Part shown: positions 24,540-33,401 of the stretch, piece by piece
Layout of the letters: each line of letters begins with the position of its first letter
Numbering within the stretch: the first letter of the stretch is position 1
Assembly (NCBI GenBank): GCA_014163555.1
Contig: JACJGO010000013.1
Location: forward strand, 62,001 to 126,000
Direction of reading: 5' to 3'
Length of the DNA stretch: 64,000 nucleotides
From: Flavisolibacter longurius
GTDB lineage: Bacteria; Bacteroidota; Bacteroidia; Chitinophagales; Chitinophagaceae
The notes under the pieces: generated by a model
The model's database searches: none
The model's input: the letters and a program-made list of their open reading frames with translations, nothing else
Told to the model about the DNA's origin: nothing
Program-made: the position numbers and the translations under genes

Positions 24540-25982
24540 ATGGCATTACTTAAATACGAATCGCAGGTCAGACCACCACTGGTAGATGGAGCCAAGGATT
24601 ATCATCAGGTTACAGAAGATATCTGCCGCCCTGTGGAATCAAGGCCTTCTATGCTTTGGTGGATTGGTTTTCTTTTATCGCTGGTATGTCTGGCTTTTGG
24701 TATTTATTCGGTAGGCCGTGAAGTGGTTTATGGTACCGGCCAGTGGAACCTGAACCGCACCATCGGATGGGGTTGGGACATCACCAACTTCGTATGGTGG
24801 GTAGGTATCGGTCACGCCGGAACCCTGATCTCAGCCATCCTTTTGCTTTTCCGCCAGGGATGGAGAACGGGTGTAAACCGTGCGGCAGAGGCCATGACCA
24901 TCTTTGCGGTAATGTGCGCCGGCCAGTTTCCGATCTTTCACATGGGTCGTGTATGGAACGCCTTCTTTACCCTGCCTTATCCCAACTCCCGCGGTCCGCT
25001 TTGGGTAAACTTCAACTCACCGTTGCTTTGGGACGTATTTGCCATCTCTACTTACTTTACCGTATCGCTGCTGTTTTGGTACTCTGGTTTGTTGCCTGAC
25101 TTGGCAACTCTCCGTGATCGAGCCAAAGAAAAGTGGCGGAAAGCTTTCTATGGTGTAGCCGCATTCGGCTGGACCGGTTCTACCAAGCACTGGCAACGGC
25201 ATGAAGCCTTGTCACTGGTACTCGCCGGTTTGTCAACGCCACTGGTACTTTCGGTACACACGATCGTATCGTTTGACTTTGCCACGTCGGTGATTCCGGG
25301 TTGGCACACAACCATCTTCCCGCCCTATTTCGTTGCGGGTGCCATCTTCTCCGGATTTGCGATGGTACAAACCCTGCTGCTTGTGACAAGGAAAGTGCTT
25401 CACTTGGAAGATTACATAACTATCGAGCATATCGAGGTAATGAACAAGGTAATTGTATTGACGGGTTCTATCGTAGGTATCGCCTACCTGACGGAGCTTT
25501 TCATGGCCTGGTACTCGCATGTGGAATACGAGTGGTTTGCTTTCCGCTACAACCGTCTGGACCTGTCGAGCCCATATGGCTGGAGCTACTGGCTGATGAT
25601 GGGATGTAACGTACTGTCGCCGCAGATCTTCTGGTTTAAAAAGTTGCGCCGCAACATCGTGTTAACTTTCTTTATGTCAATCCTGGTGAACATTGGTATG
25701 TGGTTCGAACGTTTTGTGATCATCGTTACCTCACTTTACCGCGACTACCTCCCTTCAAGCTGGAGTGTGTACTATACGCCAACCATCTGGGAAGTTGGAT
25801 TCTATATCGGAACATTTGGATTGTTCTTTACCTGTTATTTCCTCTTCAGCAAGTTTATGCCAGTAATTGCCATAGCGGAGATCAAGCATATCCTGAAGAA
25901 AAACGGTGAGAACTACAAAGAACAAATGACGTCGGTAGAAAAAGAAAAAGTAGAAGACTTTGTGCATGCACATGCGCACTAG
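24540..25982 (+). CDS. actC: alternative complex III subunit ActC, NrfD/PsrC-like quinol-binding membrane protein
   Basis: A 480-residue integral membrane protein with about ten helices, beginning around residue 40 (MLWWIGFLLSLVCLAFGIYS). WVGIGHAGTLISAILLLFRQ and AVMCAGQFPIFHMGRVWNAF are typical of ActC, whose conserved His and Asp/Glu residues form the quinol site and a proton path. The C-terminal helix and the charged tail KEKVEDFVHAHAH face the cytoplasm. Position after actB and before actD matches the family order. The 117-nt spacer upstream ends in repeated AGCTAAA words. Confidence 0.95.
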   Translation: MALLKYESQVRPPLVDGAKDYHQVTEDICRPVESRPSMLWWIGFLLSLVCLAFGIYSVGREVVYGTGQWNLNRTIGWGWDITNFVWWVGIGHAGTLISAILLLFRQGWRTGVNRAAEAMTIFAVMCAGQFPIFHMGRVWNAFFTLPYPNSRGPLWVNFNSPLLWDVFAISTYFTVSLLFWYSGLLPDLATLRDRAKEKWRKAFYGVAAFGWTGSTKHWQRHEALSLVLAGLSTPLVLSVHTIVSFDFATSVIPGWHTTIFPPYFVAGAIFSGFAMVQTLLLVTRKVLHLEDYITIEHIEVMNKVIVLTGSIVGIAYLTELFMAWYSHVEYEWFAFRYNRLDLSSPYGWSYWLMMGCNVLSPQIFWFKKLRRNIVLTFFMSILVNIGMWFERFVIIVTSLYRDYLPSSWSVYYTPTIWEVGFYIGTFGLFFTCYFLFSKFMPVIAIAEIKHILKKNGENYKEQMTSVEKEKVEDFVHAHAH

Positions 25983-25986
25983 AGAA

Positions 25987-26078
25987 GCTGTTAGCTACTA
26001 GCTGTTAGCTACTAGCTAAGCAAGGAAATAAAAAGAGAATTGTAAAATAAAAGGGATTAGCCAACAGCTAGTCGCTAA
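25987..26078. repeat. 14-nt tandem and inverted repeat between actC and actD
   Basis: Two exact copies of GCTGTTAGCTACTA sit at 25987-26000 and 26001-26014. The arm at 25991-26010 pairs with 26059-26078 at 18 of 20 positions around 48 nt. The right side goes on with GCTAAAA words up to the actD start. The spacer before actC (24495-24535) has related AGCTAAAA/AGCTAGAA words. Confidence 0.65.
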
Positions 26079-26095
26079 AAGCTAAAAGCTAAATC

Positions 26096-26692
26096 ATGGC
26101 TGTAAAAAAGTTTGTTGTAGCGTGTTTTGATGATGAAAAAACCCTCTTCCCGGCGGTAAAAAACGTACGGAAGACAGGTTATAAAATACACGATGTGTAT
26201 ACGCCAATGCCGATTCACGGTCTGGATGCAGCCATGGGTTTGCGTGACACTAGTCTGCATACGGCAGGTTTCATTTATGGTATCACCGGTACCACAACAG
26301 CCTTCACATTTATCACCTGGGCATTAACCTACGACTGGCCAATGAACATTGGTGGTAAGCCGTTCTTTTCCCTGCCGGCGTGGATTCCCATCATGTTTGA
26401 ATTGACGGTTCTGTTTTCTGCGGTGGGCATGGTATTGACCTTTTGCTACCTCTGCCAGTTGGCGCCCTTTGTGAAAAAAGACCATTTTCATCCCCGTGCC
26501 ACCGATGACTTGTTTGTGATGGCCATCGAATGCACGGAGAAAACAAACGATGCGGAAGTATCCGACTTTTTGCGCAACATTGGTGCGATAGAAGTTTCCA
26601 CGCAGTACAAAGAAACCAGTTGGTGGATCGGCCGCTACGACGAGGAAACAAAAGTTTTTGGCAAACCGGTAGAACCAGTTGTAAATGCTTAA
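26096..26692 (+). CDS. actD: alternative complex III subunit ActD (DUF3341)
   Basis: A 198-residue protein. Residues 1-45 form a soluble start (KKFVVACFDDEKTLFPAVKN, then GYKIHDVYTPMPIHGLDAAM) diagnostic of DUF3341/ActD. Two membrane helices follow at about 60-80 and 95-125. The C-terminal part (DDLFVMAIECTEKTNDAEVS, then VSTQYKETSWW) is soluble. ActD is a small structural membrane subunit of the complex; it carries no cofactor motif here. The actE coding region follows 10 nt after its stop. Confidence 0.93.
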   Translation: MAVKKFVVACFDDEKTLFPAVKNVRKTGYKIHDVYTPMPIHGLDAAMGLRDTSLHTAGFIYGITGTTTAFTFITWALTYDWPMNIGGKPFFSLPAWIPIMFELTVLFSAVGMVLTFCYLCQLAPFVKKDHFHPRATDDLFVMAIECTEKTNDAEVSDFLRNIGAIEVSTQYKETSWWIGRYDEETKVFGKPVEPVVNA

Positions 26693-26702
26693 TTCAGGAT
26701 TC

Positions 26703-27365
26703 ATGAAAAAAATAATTATAGCGGCATCTGTTTTTTCAATGGGACTCGGCCTGCTGAGTTGCGGCGGTGCCCAAGGCGATGACCCCGGTCGTGCCTATAT
26801 GCCCGATATGTATTATGCCCGTGCTTACGAAGCGTATGGCTATAACATGGTGGATGGCGAATACGATTCACTGGCTTCCCGCGGCATTCGCTACAATGGC
26901 CTTACCGTTCCCGGAACCGTTGCCCGCGGCGAAGTGTTGCCTTACCGCCTGACCAATGATTCAACTGGTCTGCGAACCGCCAATACATTACTAAATCCTA
27001 TCGATTCGCTACAGGCAAACAAGGTCTATTTGAAAGAAGGAGAACGTTTGTACCAGATCAATTGCGGTATCTGTCATGGTACGGCACTCGATGGAAACGG
27101 TCCCCTTTATAAAGGTGGTGAGGGTCCCTATCCGGCCAAGCCGCAGGTGTTGAACGACGCCAATGCAGCCGGCTGGACCGATGGTCACTACTACCATGTA
27201 ATTACCTTTGGAAAAGGAGCAATGGGTAGCTATGCTTCGCAACTGAACCCGGAGCAGCGTTGGATGGTGATCAATTACATCCGCAGCAAGCAAGGCGGAA
27301 AAGAGGCCGCATCTGATTCTGCGGCTGTGGCACAACCGGCACAAAGCGCAGCCGCCGCGATGTAA
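26703..27365 (+). CDS. actE: alternative complex III subunit ActE, monoheme cytochrome c lipoprotein
   Basis: A 220-residue protein from the ATG at 26703, which gives a lipoprotein signal ending LGLLSCGG. A start at 26685 is also open but adds six residues before the basic KK and overlaps actD. There is one heme site, CGICHG in YQINCGICHGTALDGNGP, and a distal Met is likely in FGKGAMGSYASQL. The C-terminal 20 residues are Ala/Gln-rich. ActE is the periplasmic monoheme subunit that can hand electrons to the oxidase. Confidence 0.92.
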   Translation: MKKIIIAASVFSMGLGLLSCGGAQGDDPGRAYMPDMYYARAYEAYGYNMVDGEYDSLASRGIRYNGLTVPGTVARGEVLPYRLTNDSTGLRTANTLLNPIDSLQANKVYLKEGERLYQINCGICHGTALDGNGPLYKGGEGPYPAKPQVLNDANAAGWTDGHYYHVITFGKGAMGSYASQLNPEQRWMVINYIRSKQGGKEAASDSAAVAQPAQSAAAAM

Positions 27366-27398
27366 TATTATTTGCACATTGAATAAAGCACGATACTA

Positions 27399-28646
27399 AT
27401 GACCACTTTCAGAGAGCAATTCGAGATACCAAAACGATACAACACCCTGTCGCTGGTTTTGATGGCGATTGGTGTGCTGTCGATCCTGATTCTTCTTTTC
27501 ACACATGGTACCAGCAGCAACCAGCATGAGAATGCACGGTTCTGGGGATCCCTGCTTTTGAACAGCGTTTATTTTTTGCTGACGGTAAATGCTTCCCTGT
27601 TTTTCATTTGTGCCACAACCCTCGCCTGGGGCGGCTGGCAAATGTCCTTCCGCAGGGTACCGGAAGCCATCGGCGCCTGCGTGCCGGTAATTGGTGTGAT
27701 TTCAGGTGTGATTTTGCTTGCCCTGTTGTTCGGTCCAAACCATAGCATTTACCATTGGGCTGATAAAGATGCCGTTGCCCACGATCCTATCCTGGCACAT
27801 AAAGTAGGGTTTTTAAACAAGCCTTTCTTTGCTATCTGGACTGTCATTACCATTGTTGGATGGTCATGGCTGGGAAAGAAAATGCGTACTCTTTCAACAC
27901 AAATTGATGATCAGCCGCTGAGTGTAGAAGAAGGAAAACGCTATATCTGGAAAAATACCGTGTGGGCTGCCTTATATGCTGTACTGTTTGCACTTACTGT
28001 ATTGTCTTCCATTCCCTGGTTTTGGTTGATGAGCATTGATGCGCACTGGTATTCTACCATGTACTCCTGGTACACCTTTGCTTCTACCTGGGTTTCAGGT
28101 TTGGCCCTGATTACGTTGTTTGTGGTTTACCTGAAGAATAACAATTACCTGGAGCTGACATCAAAAGAGCACCTGCACGATTTGGGTAAATTCATCTTTG
28201 CGTTCTCTATCTTCTGGACGTACCTGTGGTTTTCTCAGTTCATGCTGATTTGGTACGCGAACATTCCGGAAGAAACCATTTATTTCAAACCCCGTGTGCA
28301 GGGTCCTTACAGAACGATCTTTTTCCTGAACCTGATCATCAACTTCTTGGCGCCGTTGCTGCTCCTGATGAAGCGGGCCACAAAGCGGAATTATGGAACT
28401 ATGACCATGATGGCCTTGCTGGTTATCTTTGGTCACTGGCTGGATTTTTACCAAATGGTAATGCCAACGGCTGTAGCCAATCCGGAAACTGGCGAAACCT
28501 ATGTACCCAACATGTTACCGGATATTGGTATCGCACTGGGTTTTGTTGGATTGATACTTTTTGTAACCGGAAGGGCGTTGGCGAAGAATTCGCTGCTGGC
28601 CAAAAACCACCCGTTCCTGAAAGAAAGTATTATTCACCACACGTAA
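27399..28646 (+). CDS. actF: alternative complex III subunit ActF, membrane protein
   Basis: A 415-residue integral membrane protein with about ten helices, a shorter relative of ActC. A soluble start (TTFREQFEIPKRYNTLSLVL) leads into helix 1; later HDLGKFIFAFSIFWTYLWFS and QFMLIWYANIPEETIYF are conserved ActF-type segments. LVIFGHWLDFYQMVMP near the end is also typical. It follows actE by 33 nt and closes the act genes; the 76-nt gap to the oxidase genes shows no terminator. Confidence 0.94.
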   Translation: MTTFREQFEIPKRYNTLSLVLMAIGVLSILILLFTHGTSSNQHENARFWGSLLLNSVYFLLTVNASLFFICATTLAWGGWQMSFRRVPEAIGACVPVIGVISGVILLALLFGPNHSIYHWADKDAVAHDPILAHKVGFLNKPFFAIWTVITIVGWSWLGKKMRTLSTQIDDQPLSVEEGKRYIWKNTVWAALYAVLFALTVLSSIPWFWLMSIDAHWYSTMYSWYTFASTWVSGLALITLFVVYLKNNNYLELTSKEHLHDLGKFIFAFSIFWTYLWFSQFMLIWYANIPEETIYFKPRVQGPYRTIFFLNLIINFLAPLLLLMKRATKRNYGTMTMMALLVIFGHWLDFYQMVMPTAVANPETGETYVPNMLPDIGIALGFVGLILFVTGRALAKNSLLAKNHPFLKESIIHHT

Positions 28647-28722
28647 TGTGAAATTTCGTAAAGGGCATAAAAACAGCGTAATCCGTTGGGAAATTTGCCT
28701 CTGATATTTAATAGAAAAGATT

Positions 28723-29802
28723 ATGTCATCATTCTGGATAATAGTTGCATTTATATTGGGTTTTCTGATTGTATTTCAGATTGCCAAGGCAAGTGAATAT
28801 GTGGCCATTTTACGTGGGGAGGAAAGAACCCGCCGGGAATCGAACAGGATCAATGGATTTCTGCTCCTGGCATTCCTGATCCTGGGATTGATTGGTGTAT
28901 GGTGGTGTAACGATGTTCTGAAAGACAAGATCCTGGGTGAACCGGCATCGAATCATGGTGAAAAGATCGATACGATGATCTGGATTACCCTGGCCATCAC
29001 CTTTTTGGTATTTGTCCTGACACAGGTTGCTCTTTTTTACTTTGCCTGGAAATACCAGGAAAAAGAAGGTCGCAAAGCATATTTTTTTCCGCACAACAAT
29101 AAACTGGAATTGATCTGGACCGTTATCCCTGCTATTACATTAACTGTTCTGGTAGGTTTTGGTTTGTATTACTGGTTTGAGATTACTGGTGAAGCACCGG
29201 AAGATTCGCATGTGGTTGAAGTAACCGGAAGCCAGTTTAAATGGGAGTACCGTTATCCGGGAGCTGATGGAAAGCTGGGTAAAAAATATTACCGCGAAAT
29301 CAACCCGCTGCAAAATAATCCACTGGGACAGGTTTGGAGCGATCCGGCCAACCATGATGATATCGTAGCCAGCCAGGAATTGCACCTGGTAGTAGGCAAG
29401 CCGGTAAAGATGATCATCTACGCAAAAGATGTCATTCATGACGTAGGTCTGGCGCACTTCCGTATGAAAATGGACGCCGTTCCGGGTATGCCAACCACCA
29501 TGTGGTTTACGCCAAAGTTCACCACGAAGGAAATGAAGGCAAAGTATGGCGATGAGTTTACATACGAAATTTCCTGCGACCAAATGTGTGGTGCCGGTCA
29601 CTATAGCATGCGGGGAACCATCATTGTAGAATCACAAGCTGAATACGATGAATACATGGCGAAGCAGAAGCCACAGTATGCGTTGGCCAATGCTGGCGCA
29701 CAAAGCAGCCCGGCAAATGTTCCCGGTACATCGGGTGACAGCACACAGCAAAAAGACGTAACGCCTGTTGACGGTGCAGGTGCATCAGTAACCAAACGAT
29801 AG
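28723..29802 (+). CDS. coxB: cytochrome c oxidase subunit II with two extra N-terminal helices
   Basis: A 359-residue protein. CuA ligands are visible: H239 in VIHDVGLAHF and the set C285/C289/H293/M296 in CDQMCGAGHYSM. The residue between the two Cys that is usually Glu is Gln, tolerable because its backbone carbonyl binds copper. Four hydrophobic helices are seen (about 4-22, 45-62, 86-108, 131-150) whereas the classical subunit has two; the extra pair precedes the canonical hairpin. The C-terminal 40 residues are Ser/Pro/Gly-rich and disordered, without a heme domain. It receives electrons from the act complex. Confidence 0.94.
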   Translation: MSSFWIIVAFILGFLIVFQIAKASEYVAILRGEERTRRESNRINGFLLLAFLILGLIGVWWCNDVLKDKILGEPASNHGEKIDTMIWITLAITFLVFVLTQVALFYFAWKYQEKEGRKAYFFPHNNKLELIWTVIPAITLTVLVGFGLYYWFEITGEAPEDSHVVEVTGSQFKWEYRYPGADGKLGKKYYREINPLQNNPLGQVWSDPANHDDIVASQELHLVVGKPVKMIIYAKDVIHDVGLAHFRMKMDAVPGMPTTMWFTPKFTTKEMKAKYGDEFTYEISCDQMCGAGHYSMRGTIIVESQAEYDEYMAKQKPQYALANAGAQSSPANVPGTSGDSTQQKDVTPVDGAGASVTKR

Positions 29803-29834
29803 AATTGATCCAATACTGTTAAAAAGATATTGAT

Positions 29835-31655
29835 ATGAATAACGATACGACAAAAGGTGTGCAGGAAGTTGGTGCAGCGTACGAAGTCCACACCAACAGT
29901 AATGGACACGACCACCACCACCACAAAGAAACCTTTGTAACAAAATATATTTTCAGCCAGGATCACAAAACGATTGCAAAACAGTTTTTGATCACCGGTA
30001 TGTTATGGGCCATAGTTGGAGCCTTGTTCTCTGTTTTGTTCCGTTTGCAGTTGGGCTATCCTGACCAAACCTTCCCTATCTTGGAAACCTTTTTTGGAAA
30101 CTGGGCAAAAGGGGGCCGTATCTCGGCTGATTTCTACTATGCTCTGATCACAATGCACGGAACCATCCTGGTGTTCTTTGTACTAACAGCTGGTCTAAGT
30201 GGTACGTTTGCCAACCTGCTTATTCCCTTGCAGGTAGGAGCCCGTGATATGGCATCTCCATTCATGAACATGCTCTCCTATTGGTTCTTTTTCCTGGCCA
30301 GTATGGTAATGATATCTTCTTTATTTGTGTCGACAGGCCCTGCATCAGGGGGATGGACAATGTATCCTCCATTGAGCGCTTTGGGACAGGCAAACTTGGG
30401 TTCCAGAGTTGGTACTGACCTCTGGATCACAAGTATGGCTTTATTTGTCGTTTCTTCGTTATTAGGAGGATTGAACTACGTAGCAACGATCCTGAACATG
30501 CGTACGAAAGGCATGACTATGACACGTATGCCGCTTACAATCTGGGCGCTGTTCTTTACAGCAATCCTTGGTATCTTATCCTTCCCGGTTCTGTTGGCAG
30601 GTTTCATTCTGCTCCTGTTTGACCGTAACCTGGGTACATCATTCTACCTGAGCGATCTGTATGTAGCGGGTGTAGCATTGCCAAATGAAGGTGGTAGCCC
30701 CATCCTGTACCAGCACTTGTTCTGGTTCCTGGGTCACCCAGAAGTATATATCATTATCCTGCCTGCGATGGGTATGGTTTCAGAAGTAATGAGTGTGAAC
30801 AGCCGTAAGCCAATTTTCGGTTACATGGCCATGGTGGGTTCATTATTTGCCATTACCGTTCTCGCTTTTCTGGTTTGGGCACACCACATGTTTGTCTCAG
30901 GGATGAATCCATTTATGGGATCTGTATTTGTGTTATTAACGCTTTTGATTGCGATTCCTTCTGCCATCAAGGTGTTTAACTGGATCACAACGATTTGGCG
31001 GGGTAATGTGCGGTTTACACCAGCTATGCTCTTTTCAATTGGATTTGTGAGCCTTTTCATCTCAGGTGGTTTAACAGGTATCTGGTTGGGTAACTCCACC
31101 ATCGATATCCACGTACACGATACGTATTTTGTAATTGCCCACTTCCATATTGTAATGGGGGTATCAGCCTTCTTCGGCATGTTTGCAGGAGTGTATCATT
31201 GGTTCCCGAAAATGTATGGTCGCTACCTGAACAATACATTGGGATATATACATTTCTGGGTAACATTAATAGGTGCATATCTCATCTTTTGGCCAATGCA
31301 CTACATGGGCCTTGCAGGTGTTCCACGTCGTTACTTGGATTTTTCTATCTGGAAAAGCTTTAATCAATTTGGTACATTAAACCAGTTTATCTCGGTAGTT
31401 ACCATTATTGTTTTTGCCGTGAACCTTATGTTTGTGTTTAACTTCTTTTATTCCATTTTTAAAGGCAGAAAAGTTCGTTCACAAAACCCATGGGATGCTT
31501 CTTCACTGGAGTGGACAACACCCATCAATCCGGGACATGGAAACTGGCCTGGTGAAATTCCGGAAGTACACCGCTGGCCCTATGATTATGGAAAGGATGG
31601 TCGCGATTTTATTCCGCAGACAGAACCCATTGGACCAAACGAATCCAAGCATTAA
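29835..31655 (+). CDS. coxA: cytochrome c oxidase subunit I (aa3-type)
   Basis: A 606-residue protein with twelve or more helices. Metal ligands are H108 (MHGT, heme a), H301 in WFLGHPEVY (CuB, with Tyr 305 for the cross-link), H350/H351 in WAHHMF (CuB), and H436/H438 in AHFHIVMG (heme a3 and heme a). The proton-path residues E303 and the Asp of GARDMASPFMN are kept, which indicates an A-type proton pump. The N-terminus has a His-rich stretch before the first helix that could bind metal. It is the catalytic oxygen-reducing subunit of the operon. Confidence 0.96.
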   Translation: MNNDTTKGVQEVGAAYEVHTNSNGHDHHHHKETFVTKYIFSQDHKTIAKQFLITGMLWAIVGALFSVLFRLQLGYPDQTFPILETFFGNWAKGGRISADFYYALITMHGTILVFFVLTAGLSGTFANLLIPLQVGARDMASPFMNMLSYWFFFLASMVMISSLFVSTGPASGGWTMYPPLSALGQANLGSRVGTDLWITSMALFVVSSLLGGLNYVATILNMRTKGMTMTRMPLTIWALFFTAILGILSFPVLLAGFILLLFDRNLGTSFYLSDLYVAGVALPNEGGSPILYQHLFWFLGHPEVYIIILPAMGMVSEVMSVNSRKPIFGYMAMVGSLFAITVLAFLVWAHHMFVSGMNPFMGSVFVLLTLLIAIPSAIKVFNWITTIWRGNVRFTPAMLFSIGFVSLFISGGLTGIWLGNSTIDIHVHDTYFVIAHFHIVMGVSAFFGMFAGVYHWFPKMYGRYLNNTLGYIHFWVTLIGAYLIFWPMHYMGLAGVPRRYLDFSIWKSFNQFGTLNQFISVVTIIVFAVNLMFVFNFFYSIFKGRKVRSQNPWDASSLEWTTPINPGHGNWPGEIPEVHRWPYDYGKDGRDFIPQTEPIGPNESKH

Positions 31656-31763
31656 TGACCGGTTATCTGGTTGGTATTGAAAGGAATCTTGTAAAACAAA
31701 ATTGAACCGTTATTTGAAATAGTTTTGTTTGCAACGCATTTAAATAAAGAGGATTTGAGTAAC

Positions 31764-32681
31764 GTGGCAAACAAAAGCATCAGCCTTAAGTTGCGGGATT
31801 ACCTGCAGCTTACAAAACCATCATTGAACATCATGGTGGTTTTTTCCAGCGTGATCGCTTACCTGCTGGCGCCTAAAGTGGTGGAATACGACTGGCTGAT
31901 GATTGCTCTTTTATTTATGGGAGGTTTTTTGGTGACAGGCAGCGCCAATGGCATCAACCAGGTGGTGGAGAAAGAAACAGATGCCATGATGAAACGGACA
32001 TCCACAAGGCCTATTGCGGCAGGGCGGGTGTCAGTAAGCGAAGGCTGGGCATTCTCTATTCTAACGGGAGTCTTGGGAGTATTTATACTATCCTATTTTT
32101 TTAACCTGTTAAGTGGAGGCCTTGCTCTTTTTAGCTTGTTTCTCTACGCCTTTGTGTACACACCCATGAAAAAGGTGAATGCCATTGCCGTACTGATTGG
32201 TGCATTTCCGGGTGCCCTGCCATGTTTGATTGGTTGGGCCGCAGGCAATGATGCGATTTTTCCGGAGGGTGGCGGTGCCAAGGACTGGGGAGGCTGGGTG
32301 CTGTTCATGATCCAGTTTCTTTGGCAGTTTCCGCATTTCTGGGCCATTGCCTGGATTGCGCATTCCGATTATTCCAAAGCAGGGTTTAAGCTATTGCCGG
32401 CAGAAAAAGGACCGACGAATTTCACCGCCATGCAAACAGTTATTTATGCGGTGTTGCTGGTGCCGGTTTGTTTACTGCCTTATGTGATTGGATTAACGGA
32501 AGCACAAACAACCAAAGGTCTGGTTTGCCTGGTATTGGTTATACTGGCCAATGTTTTCCTGATAGCACAATGTGTACGGCTTTACAGACAAATGAATGCA
32601 ACAGCAGCCAGGCGGGTGATGTTCAGCAGCTATATTTATCTGCCGATTATCTTACTGGCATTGTTGGCAAGCAAGGTTTGA
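31764..32681 (+). CDS. ctaB: heme O synthase (protoheme IX farnesyltransferase)
   Basis: A 305-residue UbiA-family membrane enzyme that adds a farnesyl group to heme b. The prenyl-diphosphate motif is NGINQVVEKETDAMMKRT followed by RP, and a second Asp-rich loop is IAWIAHSDYSKAGF. About nine helices are present. No ATG is available before residue 24; the GTG at 31764 is chosen because AAAGAGGA lies 11-18 nt upstream, one of the few Shine-Dalgarno-like sites here. TTG at 31725 or 31755 is possible. It lies between coxA and the subunit III genes, tying heme supply to oxidase synthesis. Confidence 0.93.
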   Translation: MANKSISLKLRDYLQLTKPSLNIMVVFSSVIAYLLAPKVVEYDWLMIALLFMGGFLVTGSANGINQVVEKETDAMMKRTSTRPIAAGRVSVSEGWAFSILTGVLGVFILSYFFNLLSGGLALFSLFLYAFVYTPMKKVNAIAVLIGAFPGALPCLIGWAAGNDAIFPEGGGAKDWGGWVLFMIQFLWQFPHFWAIAWIAHSDYSKAGFKLLPAEKGPTNFTAMQTVIYAVLLVPVCLLPYVIGLTEAQTTKGLVCLVLVILANVFLIAQCVRLYRQMNATAARRVMFSSYIYLPIILLALLASKV

Positions 32682-32731
32682 CGTGAATAGATTGGCAAAG
32701 CCGTCCGCAATATTGAATTATAAAATTAAAC

Positions 32732-33310
32732 GTGAAAGACACCGTGGTAGTGAGTACAGAACAACGAAATAAGATTCATCCCCACAAGTTTACGCTGTGG
32801 GTAGCCATCGGCAGCATAATTATGATGTTTGCCGGATTGACGAGTGCTTATATAGTAAAAAGCGGGCAGGCCGGATGGCATGAAGTAAAAACGCCGGCAA
32901 TCTTTTGGTATTCAACGGCCGTTCTTTTAATCAGCAGTATATGCATTCAGTTGGCGGTGCGGAGTTTCAAGCAACGCTCCATGAAAGCCTACCGCACACT
33001 GATGATCGTGACGCTTTTATTAGGAATAGCCTTTGTGACCATGCAATACGAAGGATTTATGTGGTTATGGGAAAGAGGCGTGCATTTTGAGGGTTCTTCC
33101 GGTGCCGGACAGTTCTTATACATCATTTTTGGGTTGCATGCACTGCACGTTATCGGTGGCATTGTAGCGCTACTGGTAATTATCGGTCGCCATTTTTTTG
33201 GAAACCTGCGTACGTACAACGCAACCCCCATTGAGATCATGAGCACTTACTGGCATTTTGTTGATTTGCTCTGGATCTATTTATTGGTATTTTTTATTTG
33301 GTTGGGATAA
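32732..33310 (+). CDS. cytochrome c oxidase subunit III-like protein (short form)
   Basis: A 192-residue membrane protein with five helices. The start is GTG at 32732; no ATG fits. HPHKFTLWVAIGSIIMMFAG and the final TYWHFVDLLWIYLLVFFIWL are typical of heme-copper oxidase subunit III. It lacks the two N-terminal helices of mitochondrial subunit III, as in short bacterial forms. A second, longer subunit III gene follows 91 nt on, and such pairs are usual in Bacteroidota. Both probably belong to the same oxidase. Confidence 0.9.
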   Translation: MKDTVVVSTEQRNKIHPHKFTLWVAIGSIIMMFAGLTSAYIVKSGQAGWHEVKTPAIFWYSTAVLLISSICIQLAVRSFKQRSMKAYRTLMIVTLLLGIAFVTMQYEGFMWLWERGVHFEGSSGAGQFLYIIFGLHALHVIGGIVALLVIIGRHFFGNLRTYNATPIEIMSTYWHFVDLLWIYLLVFFIWLG

Positions 33311-33326
33311 GGCAATGTCAAAATCG

Positions 33327-33391
33327 AAAGTTCACAGATAAGATGAACACCAGACTTTGATTCGGACTTTGAACTATAAACTTTGAACTTT
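33327..33391. repeat. word repeats between the two subunit III genes
   Basis: AAAGTTCA at 33327-33334 has its exact inverse TGAACTTT at 33384-33391. ACTTTGAACT occurs twice, at 33366-33375 and 33380-33389 (period 14), with a third partial copy at 33354-33360. Confidence 0.45.
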
Positions 33392-33401
33392 AAACTATAC
33401 T

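Noticed and set aside
21088-26078. Repeats between act genes as a CRISPR array
   Set aside because: Words are too short, differ between spacers, and there are no unique spacers of constant length or cas genes.
31720-31727. TAGTTTTG as an internal promoter before ctaB
   Set aside because: It matches the -7 consensus, but no TTTG/TTG lies at 19-23 nt upstream, so it is probably chance.
31725-31763. TTG-initiated N-terminal extension of heme O synthase
   Set aside because: The extension is not family-like, and the GTG at 31764 has a purine-rich site upstream.
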